This document shows positions 1 through 11,902 of a DNA stretch of 64,000 nucleotides, piece after piece; the first letter of the stretch is position 1, and every line of letters begins with the position of its first letter. The translations under genes were made by a program, and so were the position numbers. The stretch is from assembly GCA_022813625.1 (NCBI GenBank), contig JAKLMB010000019.1, forward strand, positions 496,001 through 560,000, in the 5' to 3' direction. This DNA is from Aaosphaeria pasadenensis (lineage: Eukaryota > Ascomycota > Dothideomycetes > Pleosporales). Below the pieces are notes generated by a model. That model saw nothing but the letters and a program-made list of their open reading frames with translations. It was not told the DNA's origin and did no database searches.

Positions 1-622
1 CACCATTCTAATTCTAACGTCCTATAACACCATAATCATACCATCACATGGCCACTACACATTTACAACATACCAACATACCACCGACTTGAGGGGTTTC
101 GGCGCAAAAAGCATCATCGATACGATTTTCTATTCCCAGGCTGGAGCCAGGGCTCCCGGCAGATTTGTCTTATCAGAGACGAGAGGCTTCGTAAAGTAAT
201 CTTCATTATATTTGTTTGATCTGGGTCTAAGCTACCCGCAGACCCTGCATCTTCCAGTTCCTGCACTCTGTACCTAGGTTTTGTTTTCTTTGGTGTGATT
301 TCCACCAGCAATAGTTGCATTTTGGCACATGACTGGGGGCTTTCAGGCCACCAGTACCAGCTATGGCGCTGCACTGTACTCTGGGTTTCTTTCCACGGCG
401 AGTTATGATTCTCGGTCCGTTGGCGGTTGGCGTTTTTGGGCGTGCGGATACATGCAGGCCGGGATACATTGGATCATTTTTTTCCCTGTCGAGGGCATCG
501 TTCTGTGAGACTTGATTGCTTTATCAGAAGCAAAGGGAGGGGGTTACGTATTGTATACAGTATGTCGGAGAGCAGCAATACCAGCACCAGCACCAGCATG
601 ACTTTGAGGTCTGCTGTGACTC

Positions 623-638
623 GAGAGAGAGAGAGAGA
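623..638. repeat. (GA)8 microsatellite
   Basis: Uninterrupted GA dinucleotide run in non-coding DNA, seen directly. Confidence 0.85.
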
Positions 639-1289
639 CAGGGATTCTTCCTGAAAAGAAAAAAGCGTTATCAAACTGTCCCAAAAAAATCTTTGCACGA
701 TCGTATGATTGACCTTGTTGTTGTAATGTACGCAACACAACCTTGCTGCAGGTCTTCCATTTGTGACACTCTCGGAACCGTTGGGTTACGATCGACTCGC
801 TCCGAATTCCCTAATCGGTACGGCGCGGAGGTACAGCGTCCAGCACAACGTCTGCGATCTGTGCAGCGTACATACATAGTACATACGTGGTGGAGTAGTG
901 GCCGGGGGTTCAATAGCAGAGAGAGTACTCCGTAGAAAGCACCCGCATGCCGCATCTGGCCCTCCTAATCAATCAACAATAGCAAAACTGTCAAACCAGC
1001 CCCAGCCCTGTCTCCGCGTCCGCGCGCCCGCGCTCCCACCCCCGACAGCCATTTTTCTCGCGTAGTATTGTACGACCGTGGGCGTCATGCAGGCCGCCCG
1101 GAAGAGGGATTCAAGACGATAACTCTCAATGCCCAACGATGATGTTGGTGTGATCGCCGACAGGCCACCGGGCTGGAGAATAGGGTCTTTAGGATCGTCC
1201 TTTTTGCTTGACAGAGACGTACAGCATGTGGGCTCTCGCAGGGCATAGCGAGAAGCGGCGAGCGGGCGAGGGGCCGTTGCGGCGTGTAT

Positions 1290-1309
1290 GTGTGTGTGTG
1301 TGTGTGTGT
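1290..1309. repeat. (GT)10 microsatellite
   Basis: Uninterrupted GT dinucleotide run in non-coding DNA, seen directly. Confidence 0.9.
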
Positions 1310-2858
1310 ACGGAGGATGTTTGGCTTTTGCAAGACATAGATAAAGTACGGAGGGCTCTTGCGTTCCGTGTATATAGGTAGGTAGCTAACGTCTAGGTTT
1401 CTAAACGGAGGGGGTGGCTTTTTTCTCAATCACCAAAACATGCATTTCCCATGGCCGTTGTGCCTCAGAACTCGATGTGTGTGTGTTTTCCCCTCGACTG
1501 ATTCTCAGTTAGTTGGTTAGTGCTTTTCGAGTCAAAACGTCCCGTCCCGTGCGGATTTGCATGAAACCCATCCATTGAATGGGTTTGTTTTGGTGATGGT
1601 GGTGGCGGTGGTAGAGGTAGAGGTGGTGCCGCCGATTCATTTCTCTGCGTCTTGCGCAAGTTTCGTTTCGTTACACCCTCTTTCTTTTTGTTTTTCTTTT
1701 CTTTTTCCTTGTTCCTTTCGGGGGGCAGACGGGCGGGCGTGTGATGTGCTGTGTGGGCTGGGCTGGCTGGGCTGGGGCTGGGCTGCGTACTGGGTACTGG
1801 GTACATAGGTAGATAGATCCCTGAAGCCGAATATCCATCTGCACGTGGGCGTGGGCCGCGAAAGACAAAGTTACACAGGACGGCGAGAACGCAGCATATA
1901 CATACAGGAGTCTCAGGTCGTGCTACGTGCTGCTGTCAAATGGTTACGAGGGGGGGGGAGGGTTTCGATGCCGTACGTCGTTGCAGGGGTGGGCAAACGA
2001 AGATTGCCAATTGAGACAAGCATGATTGAAGTGAACTGGGTGAATGAATGAATGGTGGATGGAGGAGGCATGGATGGATGGATCAGAACGGCGACTAGAC
2101 AGACAGACGGGACGGAAGCAACGGTTTGTAAGAAAACGTCGTCGGATCGAAGATGTGTAACCACACAATTGTCTTCTCCATGCAATTGACTGAAGGCATT
2201 CACGTATTCACACATGTTCACACGTACATATACATGTCCATTCACCGATGATGAAGAGTGTAGTGTGTGTGTTAAGGAAGGGAGTTCCGGAAGCGGGATG
2301 CGAGGTGATGGCCAGACGTCAGTCGAGGTGGATGTGATTGGACGGAGCAGCCGTAGTCGGAAAGCTTAATTTTTCTTCCAGAGACGTATAGCATTATTAA
2401 TCCATCGAGGACCTGCATCTGTATTATCATTAGTTAATCTACAGATCTACCCAAAGGAAGATCTTAACTACCTAACATACACTCACTGAACGAACTACTA
2501 CGTCTCTCATTGGCAGCCTCTTTTCTTTCTCTAGTTTTCTTCTCAGTCACAGAGTCTACTGTCTCTATCTAGCTGAAGATTGTCGTGGTGGAGAGTAAGA
2601 TCTGCCCGCCGAGCGTGACTGAGACTACTTCAAGACCATCACTTACCCCGCTAAGTTTAGACGATTTAATCTGCTGCTGTGTACCCCGAGCCTTTCACCA
2701 CACGACAGCCACTCGCGCTTAGAAAACCCTAAACGGCCACTCACGCGTCCTCTGTATCGCTCGTGTCTCCCTTCTTCTCATTTCTCGAGGGCTTTTGAGG
2801 GTTTCTTGCTTGCTGCTGCTCCTGCCTGCGCCTGCACGACCGAGACTTGTCTGGGGGA

Positions 2859-5271
2859 ATGGGCCTGCTGTGAGACATGTGCCGCCGCCAACACCGTTGT
2901 ACCATTTGCTAACCACTCCTCGTATCAAAAACAGTGCCATTGGAACTCCCCTGGAGTGGCCAGAAGCCAAAAAGGTCGCGGGCCATGTCCGATCCTGGGG
3001 TATAGAAGTACGACTTTCCGGCAACATGCTTCCTCCATCTTGAGTTTCCAAACGGGACCCCCAGCTAACGTGTACTGCAGCAATTGCTTGCCATCTGGCG
3101 AAACGCAAGGGGTAAGGAGCGTGATGCTCTTCTCTGGGGTGATGAGGTAAGGTGGCGGCGGTGCATGATTCAGTGCAAAGTTCTGCTCACTCTTTTGGTC
3201 GGATTCTAATGTGTGTGCTGTCACAAAGGTCGAATATCTAGTTGTAGCCTACGATGACGAACATCGCAAGGTCCGACTCTCGCTTCGGCAAGCAGACATC
3301 CTAGCGGCTTTGGCTTCCGATGAGAAACTGCTAAGCCAGGGAGGTGGTGTGCCAGACGTCGAGAGGGGTCCGGTCCAGTGAGCTCATCAGTGTTCTCCTC
3401 CCTGGTTCCTGTATTGATGGTGCTATAGCGAGAATCAGACGACAGCCCCCGTCTTCCATCCCGAGTTCGGGCGCTTCATGCTTGAGGCTACGCCCGGAAA
3501 GCCATGGGGAATCGGCTTCAAAGATCTTCTAGATGTGGAGCCGAATATGAAGTGGCGGTAATGCCAATCGTTCGCCGCATGGATGATCATACTTAATTTA
3601 CTGACGAACGAGTGCAGACGAAAGATCGCAAAAGAGCATATGGCATCTGAAGAGTATCCCATCACACTGACTACATTCCCACGGTTGGGCTCACCGGACT
3701 GCACCGTACCTTCATACGAGGTTGCTGGACCCAAGCTTCGGTCTCATTATGTCCCTGACGAGATTGCTAATCCCCACATTCGCTTCCCAACTCTGGCTGC
3801 CAATATTCGCTCCCGTCGAGGCAGGAAGGTCGAGATCAATGTGCCCGTCTTCAAAGATGAAAAGACCCAATGGCCATGGAAGGATCCAACAGTGAATTAT
3901 GACCTGCACCGCTGGCCTGAAGATGACGACGTCCGCAATGGAGCTGCCAAAGATAATTTCATCTACATGGATGCTATGGCCTTCGGCATGGGTAGCTGCT
4001 GTCTTCAGATCACCTTCCAGGCAAAGAATATCGAGGAAGGACGTAAGATGTATGACCAGCTTAGCCCTCTTGGTCCCATTTTGCTTGCCTTGACTGCGGC
4101 AACTCCGGTCTACAAGGGTTTCCTCGCCGACACCGACGTCCGTTGGAACCAGATTGGAAATGCAGTTGATGACCGCACCCCGGAGGAGCTCGGGGAGAAG
4201 GTAGGTTCATCCGGTTCTAGACGTAGTGATCGTATGAGTACTAACACGTAATAGCCTCTGAAGAATGATCGGTGGCGGCTGCCCAAATCTCGCTACGCCT
4301 CAAATTCGACGTACATTTCTCAGGACCCGCGCCTTCGGCCAGAGTATCTCGACCCAAATCTGATCGTCGACGAAGATCTCAAGAAACGGTTGGTTGAAGG
4401 CGGCATGGATGATCTCCTCGCCACGCATTTCGCCCATCTCTTCATCCGAGATCCCATCGTCGTCTTCGCGGAGGATCTTGAGGAGCTCGACCTCACCAAA
4501 GCCGACCATTTCGAGAACCTGCAGTCCACCAACTGGCAGCACATGCGCTTCAAGCCACCACCACCAGGATCTGACACGGGCTGGAGAGTCGAGTTCCGCC
4601 CGATGGAGATCCAGATCACCGACTTCGAGAATGCCGCCTTCTCCATCTTCATCGTGCTTATCACCCGCGCGATCCTCTCCTACGACCTCAACTTCTACAT
4701 TCCCATCACCAAGGTGTCGGAGAACATGGAGACGGCACACATCCGGGACGCCGTGTCGACGCAGAAATTCCACTTCCGCAAGAACCCCTTTTCCTCACGA
4801 CCGGTGCCCGCATCTCAAAGGTCCACAAACGCCAGCGGAACCGCCACTCCCCAGGACGAAACCGCAAACAACAACCACGCATCGACACCATCTCGACCCG
4901 GCACGCCTCTCGGCCCCGTCGACGACGAATACGAACTCATGACCGTCAACGACATCATCAACGGCCAGCCGGACGGCGGGTTCCCAGGCCTGATCCCCCT
5001 CGTGGAGAACTACCTCAACAGCATGAACGTCGACGTCGAGACGCGGTGCGACCTCGCACGCTACCTCGACCTGATCCGCAAGCGGGCCGACGGCACGCTC
5101 TGGACCGCCGCGAAGTGGATCCGGCATTTCGTCCAGACGCACGACAAGTATGCGAAGGACAGCGTCGTTGGCGAGGACATCACGTTCGATCTTGTCAAGG
5201 CGGCCGAGAGGATCACGAAGGAGGAAGGTAGAGACGGTTTCGGGGTGGAGATGCTAGGGAGGAGGAGGTAG
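2859..5271 (+). CDS. GSH1: Glutamate-cysteine ligase catalytic subunit, seven exons
   Basis: Catalyses the ATP-dependent first step of glutathione synthesis (gamma-glutamylcysteine) in the cytosol. Exons I infer: 2859-2869, 2935-3007, 3081-3146, 3229-3372, 3439-3557, 3618-4200, 4255-5271, giving about 670 residues, close to yeast Gsh1 (678). Family blocks are plain: the N-terminus MGLLAIGTPLEW (formed only by splicing an 11-nt first exon), LLWGDEVEYLVV, FHPEFGRFMLEATPGKPWG, the MDAMAFGMGSCCLQ segment and the WRVEFRPMEIQ block. Intron 6 has a good branch site (TACTAAC). Near residue 480 lies a Ser/Thr/Pro/Asn-rich insert. Oddity: the strongest donor after exon 4 (GTGAGC at 3378) puts the join out of frame; frame is kept only with a weak donor (GTCCAG at 3373, or GTCCGG at 3368 with acceptor at 3445). 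The identity is secure; that junction is not. Confidence 0.93.
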
Positions 5272-5771
5272 ATTTCCCCTTATCTCCTCAGTCACTCGAC
5301 GATTCTCATCAAACCTTATCTCCTTTTTCCCCATTGACGTCGGTGGTATGTTTTCAATGCATAAGGGGGGCGGCCTTTTCAACACCATAAGAAGTGCAGT
5401 GCATGGGTGCATATATACGTAAATAGATCGAAGGAAGTATGTGGCCCGGAGTAGTGTCTAGCCGACAGGTACACGACGACAACATAAGTTTCCGTGGAGA
5501 TGATAATGTAGAATTGCATCTTTCTTCCAATATCGTCTCCTATTAACACTAAGCCTATTAACATATGTGAGAAGCTTTCTTCGATCTTTAAAAGTCTACG
5601 ATGTTGTGATTCTGCTTGGAAGTTGCGAGATGAGAGACAGTTGGCTTGGGGGTACGTGTCATCTTGAATCAATGGTTTCTAAGAAGATCACTTGACGTAC
5701 TATGATATTATGTGCTATGAAGTGATGCTATTCTGTTGGTTTGCATGGCAGCACCCTGCACCTGTTTATCG

Positions 5772-5807
5772 ATTACTATCCTCTCATCCTTTCTCGAGGA
5801 TAGTAAT
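5772..5807. repeat. Perfect 12-bp inverted repeat with 12-nt loop
   Basis: The arms ATTACTATCCTC and GAGGATAGTAAT are exact reverse complements, separated by 12 pyrimidine-rich bases. It sits about 500 bp past the glutamate-cysteine ligase stop. It could be a hairpin in a transcript or the core of an old mobile fragment; no terminal repeats or target duplication are seen. Confidence 0.7.
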
Positions 5808-6051
5808 CTGCCTCTAGCTATGTATATATCTGTACTAGGAGGGCTCTGTCCGTAGTGTTAGAACAGAACATCATCTCATCTCAAGCTCAAACACTGCAGT
5901 TCCAACATATTCGCCAGTGCATGTGGTCGTATGTGATATATTTGTTTCAAAGCCTAATCAATGGAGTGTTGGAAGATCCTCCTTACTTTGAACAGGGCAA
6001 GGCATCCACTGTGCCGGATGAGAGAAGGAGCAACGATGATGGAGAATGGGA

Positions 6052-6055
<4 letters not shown>

Positions 6056-6087
<32 letters not shown>
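6056..6087. repeat. (GA)16 microsatellite
   Basis: Longest dinucleotide run in the window, in non-coding DNA. Confidence 0.9.
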
Positions 6088-6091
<4 letters not shown>

Positions 6092-6467
6092 GGCAAAGTG
6101 ATGTCAAGATCTGATTATACGAAGGCAAGAGATAGTAGTTATAGCACTTTTGATTTGGCATTTGAGGAAATAATATTGAATTCGAATGCTTGAACATTGA
6201 TGTTCTCATTTACTCTGTCTGCTTCCTGATCTTCCTGATCATGGAGAACGACAACAAAACATAGATATATAGCACACCTGCTATATGATGCAAACCAACA
6301 CAAATCTCATCCGATAACGCCCCTTTTACCCTTTCGCTTTGCAAAAAAAATGAATAAGTCCAACATGATAACCACATAACAGAGAACAAACACGCCATGG
6401 TCCCCAAGACCCACCAAACACAAGCACCCTTCCTTCTCCAACCCATCTTTTCAAATCCACAAACTCA

Positions 6468-7136
6468 TCACCTCCTCGAGAAACTCGCCATAGTAGGCGT
6501 CTTCGCATGCTTCCTCGAGCTGCTCTTCCCCGCCTTCGCCGCCGCAGCGCTCGCCATCCTCTCCATCTTCTCGATCGGGATGTCGAGCAGCTTCGGCCGC
6601 TTAGACGACGAGTCCTTCGCCCTGCGACGCTGCAGGATGTCGGAGAAGCTGGCACCGACGGGGAGGCCGTGGCTCGCGCTGGAGCTGGAGCGCGAGCGGG
6701 AGGACTGCTTTGCTGGGGAGGCGGTGCCGCTGCTGGGGAGAGGGGATGCCTTGCGGGAGACTTGTTGTAGCGGGTGGTCGGCAGGGCTCTGCGAGCGGTG
6801 CGATCGTCTTGAGTGGGAGCTGCGTGGGCGTTGATCTGCCGCCGCCGCCTGTGCCGCCTGAGGAGGAGAGGCAGTGGCGTAGGAGGAGTGCGAGGAGGAT
6901 TGGGAGGAGGAAGACATGACGGAGTCGCTTCTGGCGCGGACGGCGGCGAGGCGGGCCTTGACTTGTTGTTCTTGGGCTTGGAGCTCCGCTATGGCTTCTT
7001 CTTTTGCTTGGGCTTTGGCTCGGGAGATTTCGTCCTTCGAGGAGACGGTGAGGTCCATTTTCTCCGCTACGATCAGGAAGAGGATGCCGAAGAGGATCAG
7101 CTTGATCGGCAGGATGAGCGTCGTGTAGAAGTCCAT
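6468..7136 (-). CDS. Small membrane-anchored Ser/Arg-rich protein, unknown function
   Basis: Single exon of 222 residues starting at a true ATG. Residues 6-25 form one strongly hydrophobic segment (FYTTLILPIKLILFGILFLI), followed by an Ala/Glu/Gln-rich helix (about 33-68) that looks like a short coiled coil. Residues 70-175 are Ser-, Arg- and Pro-rich and probably disordered, and the C-terminus is basic (many Lys/Arg). The orientation and absence of a cleavage site suggest an N-terminal signal anchor with a cytosolic tail, but this is inferred. I do not recognise the family. Frames in the other orientation through this gene are by-products of its GC-rich composition. Confidence 0.65.
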   Translation of the reverse strand: MDFYTTLILPIKLILFGILFLIVAEKMDLTVSSKDEISRAKAQAKEEAIAELQAQEQQVKARLAAVRARSDSVMSSSSQSSSHSSYATASPPQAAQAAAADQRPRSSHSRRSHRSQSPADHPLQQVSRKASPLPSSGTASPAKQSSRSRSSSSASHGLPVGASFSDILQRRRAKDSSSKRPKLLDIPIEKMERMASAAAAKAGKSSSRKHAKTPTMASFSRR

Positions 7137-7209
7137 GATGGTTACGGAGTCTGTGTGCGTAGGGCGAGCAGTGATTGTTGTTTTCCTGGAAGAAGATGTT
7201 CCAGAAAGT

Positions 7210-7226
7210 GGGGGGGGGGGGGGGGG
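7210..7226. repeat. G17 homopolymer
   Basis: Seventeen consecutive G on the plus strand, 73 bp upstream of the start of the minus-strand gene at 7136, so in its promoter or leader as a C-tract. Such runs are prone to length change and to sequencing error. Confidence 0.85.
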
Positions 7227-9292
7227 AAAGAGGAGGTGGGTTGGTTATCTCTTGTGTTTTGACGTTGTACGACGGACAACAAGATAGACCAGAGTGAGGG
7301 GGCGCCCGTTGGAATGAAAGGTTGTGTTCCCAACCGGTCGATATCTTGGATACACAAAGCGCCTTACACACGCCTATCTGATGGGTTTCTCCCGACTCTT
7401 TAGCTACTTTATCGCTGCACCTAGAAAAGGGAAATGCTCCTGAGTGGTGTCTTCGCGCGTGTCCGGGCGTAAGGTCCTCGTGGATTGGGTCGTTTTCTTA
7501 GGAATGACACGTGCTTGTGGTGTGACCCCTTGCTTCGAATATCTTTCTTATGTGCTCAATTGGAAGTGAGGGACCTCGTTGCTCGCGTATCGACCAGCGA
7601 CCCGTTCAAGAAACTATACAAGAGACGCGGAGATATGAATACAGCCAAGGGGACTTGGGGAAAAGATGACAGAAAGGAAGATGGACGAATGAAACGCGAC
7701 AAGATGAAATTGATAGGAATAGAAAAAGAAAAGAAAGTTTGGGAAGAAAGGAAGAAAGGGAAGGAATTTCCTACAGGCACAGCAGTAGTAAGATGGTGTG
7801 AGAGAAGGATAGACGACGGAGTGTGAAAAGAGTCGTCGTCGCAGCAGATGGCGCCTGCGCGCGCGCGATTAGCTTGTCTGCCCTGCCCTCAAGAGTCAAG
7901 ACGCCATAATAATGCATCTTGGGGCCGCGATATCGTTTCAGGATTGCATCCCCCATGTGCCCCCCCCAACTCCGTGATGAACGCCTGCCTCATAGAGTCG
8001 CACTTACGGTCGCAGCATTGCAAGGATGTCCGAAACGCTAAGTTTAGCATCCATGGGGCCGTCATCACATGTCGGTCTCGTGTGTTTCGTTTCCCGCAGA
8101 CGCAGGACTCTGATTGGTCTATTGGCAATATAACCCTCAGCTGGCCATTAACGCTGGCCGTTCGGGAGTTGTTGGCGATGCTTCAATCTTGCTTCCTGGC
8201 TGGCTACAGAATGGAAGTCACCAATACTGCGAACCTACTTACCGATCATGGGCTGATGTCATCCCAGGCGGGTTCTACTGTTGGGTTCGAGTCAACGTTG
8301 GTGGAGTCGAGACGAAGGAAGGATCATGACTGGGCGGATGGTCTGCATCACGCACATGGATATGCGGAGATATACCTGCTTACCATACAGCCGTGATCGT
8401 TCCCATTCCGAATCCCAAGGCATTGGACTCGATGGACTGGGAAGGAGTGGGTAGAAATCCTCTTTCGCAGCCAGAAAGCTGAGAGAGTATTGGGCGATAA
8501 GCGGGAAATAATAGCCATGCCTGCAATGCGATGCACGGAATCGCAGCCATCTGAGCTGAGGTGAGAAAGCTTGCTCGCCATTCGGCGGAGATCTATCCAT
8601 TGGCGTGCGAGAAGAAGCACAGAACGACAGTTATTCCCACAACTACTCAATCAAGAACAGTTCGCATGACATGATGGGCCAGAGTGGAAATTGATCGGAT
8701 CAACGGCTTTTGCCTTCGGACGTCTTGTCCGCAATCGCTCGTGGCATAAATGAATGCATCATAAATCGTAGGAGCATACCTATATCACCGTTTGGTGCTA
8801 GGTAAGAATAGACGGCGGACGTGCCCGTCTGTCGGCCTTGGAGACACGATGAATCGTTCTGGAGTTCCCCGTACCGTCCCGTCTCGGACTTCCTATCTTG
8901 GAAATCGTGAATATGTCCCTCCCGTTTATGGAGTGGAGTAACTGTATCTATTTTGGAGACATTGCCATTGTGGAAGAGCATATCCAGACGATAGAATGTC
9001 TATGCGATGGCGCTATTCGATCACTATTCTGGAAGGTGTATTGCCGTGCCATTTACGTTGATTCCATCGTCATATATGTCCGATGGAATTGTCCTGGACC
9101 GCGAAGGCCTGAGTTCACGGAGTGCGTTCGATGCGAAGCTCTGTTGACGATGAGCACATTATCATGCGTTCAGGCCGAGAAAGGCAAATCAGAAAAGTAT
9201 GTGGGGATTGATGATCTACGGGAGATGAAGGACGGATAGCATCGATAAAGTAGCGAGCGCACAGAACAAGTACAAGTGGGTATCGGTCCTGT

Positions 9293-9331
9293 TGATACAA
9301 GTAATTACTTGTAGTTATTGTACTTGTATCA
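9293..9331. repeat. Nested palindromic structure
   Basis: Outer arms TGATACAAGTA (9293-9303) and TACTTGTATCA (9321-9331) are perfect reverse complements. Inside the left half lies a 14-bp perfect palindrome, CAAGTAATTACTTG (9298-9311). No gene is nearby. Confidence 0.65.
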
Positions 9332-10382
9332 GTTACAGAAGCGAGAGAAAGACAGGAAAATTGACGAGCGACAAGTGGAGAAACAACCAAGCACCACCAC
9401 CGCTTCAAATATCATCAATAAATTAAAGTCACTAACTAGTTGCAAGGGATGAAGTCACTGTAACAGTCAGTGTGTATGTTCATAGTGCAATAGCGGATTC
9501 TTAGCTAGGAAACAATTATTGCAAGAATCACCTATTCGCACTATTGAATATTTCGTTGGGTCATGGGCCGGTGTCCGGATCCGTGGAACATCGTTCCAGT
9601 TCGAGTTCGAGTTCCCGTTCGAGTCTCTGTCCCTGATCCTGTTTCTGTTCCTGTTCCTGAATGAACCCGTTCATTGTCGTTAATTAGTGCAAACCTAGCT
9701 CGAGCGAGAGTGCTTGCTTGCCAGGCAAGGCGTGCCAGGGGCCTGGACTTGTCCTGTCCTGTCTTCCGCTATACTGCATAGGTTGTAATTTATTCTTTAC
9801 CGAGATTCGCACGGGCTGGGTTGGTGAGACGAGTTTCAGGGCCTTGAGCGCTGGGCATCCCCGGCGATGAAACGGGGCCAAGCGGGGCCTTTGCTTGCAA
9901 TGGCATGGGAGGCAGCACGTTGGGGGAACGAATACGGGACGGGGGAAATTGGACTCGGAGGCAAATCATTTTGCCTTGGTGGGAAAGGAAGGGAGGAAAA
10001 TTGGAGCGACGCGTCGACTTTTTCCTTCGTGCGTTAGCATCGCAGGCAATGGAGCGAAGGAGACGAAGAAGGAAAAGTTGACGGTGCGTCGGGGGCAAGC
10101 GGCGAGCATGTACTGCGCTCGTACAAGTATCAACTACTCCATACAAGTACACGGTTTACAAGCGATAGAATACTGAAGCGAAGACTATCCGGTCAGTAGT
10201 AGGAAGGATGATTATCAGAAATTCGTACTTATGAAGTAGTCAAATGGATGCATGAATAGAGACTTGCACCATATCCGTAGTGCTTTACATGGCGGTACCT
10301 ATAGAAATGATCCTTTAGTTAATTAAGAGTACTGTAACTATATTATTCAGTACGAGTGATGCTGAAGTGGAGTGCGGCAACC

Positions 10383-10418
10383 GTAATCGTAATCGCAATC
10401 GCAATCGTAATCGCAATG
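10383..10418. repeat. GTAATC/GCAATC hexamer repeat, six units
   Basis: Six consecutive hexamers of G(T/C)AAT(C/G), non-coding. Confidence 0.85.
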
Positions 10419-10829
10419 ATCACAATACACGGCTTAGGATGATCCTCTGTGCATTGGATGGATACTCGGAGTGTTGATCCTGGAGCACGCGAAGGCACGT
10501 ACTTGCACCTACACAGTGCACACCCGGAGAGCTGACGGACGGGTCGCAGCTGACGGACAATAATGAATGGATAGAATATGTTGAAAATAAATCTACCATT
10601 ATGCGCGCGCTCTTCTCCAGCTATGCACGTAGTGATTAGCGGCGTCTTTAGAAACGCGATCGGACATAGAGGATGCGCAGAACTTCCTGAGTGAGGCAGA
10701 ATGATGGTGATTATTGATGGCGGCATAAACCATTACCAAGGTGTGTGGGCGGACAAAGCACGAGCCCCACGATGGTATTTTATTATTAGATTAGATGATG
10801 ATTGATGGCTGCAGGTCACAGGTGTTGGT

Positions 10830-10864
10830 GCAGATGCAGATGCAGATGCAGATGCAGATGCAGA
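10830..10864. repeat. GCAGAT hexamer repeat, about 5.8 units
   Basis: Five exact GCAGAT units and a partial sixth, non-coding. Confidence 0.9.
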
Positions 10865-11713
10865 ATAGAGGCAGAGACCAAGGAGAGGCCAGAGACAGAG
10901 TGACTGGCCATCATCAACAGGCCCGAGACGCCGCTCTGCATAACCGCCGAGGAGACACGCAGGCACGCAGGCACGTCTGTAGGCACACTCAGATAGACAG
11001 ACCCAGACAGATACACGACAGACAGGATCGGCATACGCACATTTGGGGGCCCAGGGCGTGATGGGACATTATGGGGTGTGAGTGGCTCGTCTAGACGCTA
11101 TTGGAGTGGATGACCCCTCAGTGCGTTGTGCGGCGCGGAAGGTCTGTCGAGCAAAGAGGGGAAGAATACTCGAAGGAAGACGAGCAATCCAATAATGGAG
11201 ATGATCGGATCAGGAACAGTTCGTAGTATTAGTGTAGATAGTTGATGCGTTGTTCGCTGCTTACTATAGCTATTTTCCTTTCAGCGGCTGGCGGCTGGCG
11301 GCCAGAGAGGTCTCAGGAGAAGGACCACAGGACTGGATGTCTGTGATTGCTGCATCTTCATGGATGATGTCTGTAATTGGGTGTTCACTGTTGAAGACCG
11401 GGTTTCCACAAGGAGGGAGGAACGCAACGGCTGCTTACGACGGCGCGACGGCGCGATGGCGACGCCGGACTGACGGCGGCGGTGGAGTGGGCCATTTCGG
11501 TGGGTTCGGATGGTTATTTCAGGGCAGATTAGGTAGGGAGGAAGACATGGAATGGCGTAGTTGGAAATCTTGGTTTTCATCTTGAACCTTCTTTTCCATC
11601 TTGATTTCATTGTGTTACAGGATGCAGTCTGTAATCGAACATCTTTGATATGGATGTTTTGGGGGGAAGTGAAGTGAAGCGATCTGGAGGTGGAGTGAAC
11701 ATGGGAGTGATGC

Positions 11714-11735
11714 TGAAGTGAAGTGAAGTGAAGTG
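11714..11735. repeat. TGAAG pentamer repeat
   Basis: About four tandem TGAAG units inside a purine-rich patch, non-coding. Confidence 0.8.
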
Positions 11736-11880
11736 TGAGGTGAAGGGAGGATTCGAATGGGATGGATTCATTCATTGTGATTGGCCAGTCTAACCGAGCC
11801 TGTTTCATTTGTCGATGAGGGATGGGTCGGCCATACTCAGTTGGGACTAGCATCTGATACCCCTGTAGTGGTAGTTGGAT

Positions 11881-11902
11881 TGGACTGGACTGGACTGGAC
11901 TG
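11881..11902. repeat. TGGAC pentamer repeat
   Basis: Four exact TGGAC units, followed for about 80 bp by degenerate copies. Confidence 0.8.

Larger units (their letters stand above)
1..2858. other. Gene-poor stretch upstream of glutamate-cysteine ligase
   Basis: No open frame here has a convincing protein pattern. The stretch holds simple repeats, one TACTCCGTA 9-mer at 926-934, a GGAT/ATGG-rich patch near 2050-2085, and a pyrimidine-rich part from about 2500 that probably contains the transcription start and leader of the next gene. Confidence 0.6.
5272..6467. other. Intergenic region between two 3' ends
   Basis: Lies between the 3' ends of two convergent genes. I see no credible gene. It holds a perfect 12-bp inverted repeat and a long GA microsatellite, listed separately. 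Confidence 0.6.

Noticed and set aside
6601..7371. Overlapping frames on both strands around the Ser/Arg-rich gene
   Set aside because: By-products of GC-rich codon usage; only the frame at 6468-7136 has a coherent membrane-anchor design.
8282..8296. GGTTCGAGTC resembling a tRNA B box
   Set aside because: No A box or acceptor-stem pairing found at the proper distance; no tRNA fold.
7848..8396. 182-codon plus-strand frame in the long empty region
   Set aside because: No family pattern, no leader signal, irregular composition.
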